From Planctomycetaceae bacterium (GTDB lineage Bacteria; Planctomycetota; Planctomycetia; Planctomycetales; Planctomycetaceae): a DNA stretch of 5,568 nt. The position numbers and the translations under genes were made by a program. Location: NCBI GenBank assembly GCA_023258825.1, contig JALQWE010000037.1:1-5568 (forward strand), read 5' to 3'. Below the pieces are notes generated by a model. The model was given only the letters and a program-made list of their open reading frames with translations, had not been told where the DNA came from and ran no database searches. This document shows positions 5,559 to 5,568 of the stretch, one piece after another (positions within the stretch are counted from its first letter, which is position 1; the number at the start of each line of letters is the position of its first letter).

Positions 5559-5568
5559 GAACGAACGC

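Noticed and set aside
1..5568. CRISPR array, tRNA or rRNA genes, insertion sequence
   Set aside because: No regularly spaced repeats with spacers, no cloverleaf with TTCGANNC-type arm in plausible context, and no transposase-like reading frame were seen.

Overview
The window holds one complete four-gene operon on the + strand (605-5272) for a TroABCD/YtgABCD-type ABC importer of divalent metal (Mn, Zn or Fe). It is flanked by about 600 bases of non-coding DNA upstream and about 300 bases downstream. The order is lipoprotein metal-binding protein, ATPase, permease 1, permease 2. Each junction is a 4-base stop/start overlap (ATGA, GTGA, ATGA), so the genes are almost certainly co-transcribed and translationally coupled.

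The striking point is that both permeases carry a C-terminal DtxR/MntR-like domain: a winged helix followed by a metal-binding/dimerisation segment. A permease-repressor fusion of this kind is known from Chlamydia as YtgCR, where the YtgR part is released and acts as an iron-dependent repressor. Chlamydiae and Planctomycetes both belong to the PVC superphylum. Here the fusion occurs twice in one operon, and the two sensor-like domains have different ligand sets. The second is closer to MntR; the first is more diverged. No separate regulator gene is present in the window.

Upstream of the first gene, at 445-466, is a perfect 9-4-9 inverted repeat (AATTGTAGC-N4-GCTACAATT). It lies over the spacer and -10 box of a good sigma70-type promoter (TGGACG-17-TACAAT). 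Its TAGC-N4-GCTA core has the same layout as the MntR box of E. coli as I remember it. A self-contained circuit is therefore plausible: transporter, fused metal sensors, and an operator over the operon's own promoter. The sequence supports the parts; the wiring is inference.

The flanks look like planctomycete intergenic DNA. They hold a palindromic element with an 11-bp perfect hairpin (81-106) and a second hairpin, a 10-bp tandem repeat (206-231), and downstream an imperfect two-armed palindrome (5312-5380) next to a 9-nt periodic TTTCGTGTC-like tract (5406-5432). The fused permease architecture, the GC-rich composition and these repeats together point to a planctomycete or close PVC relative. 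That assignment is from recognition, not from a database search.
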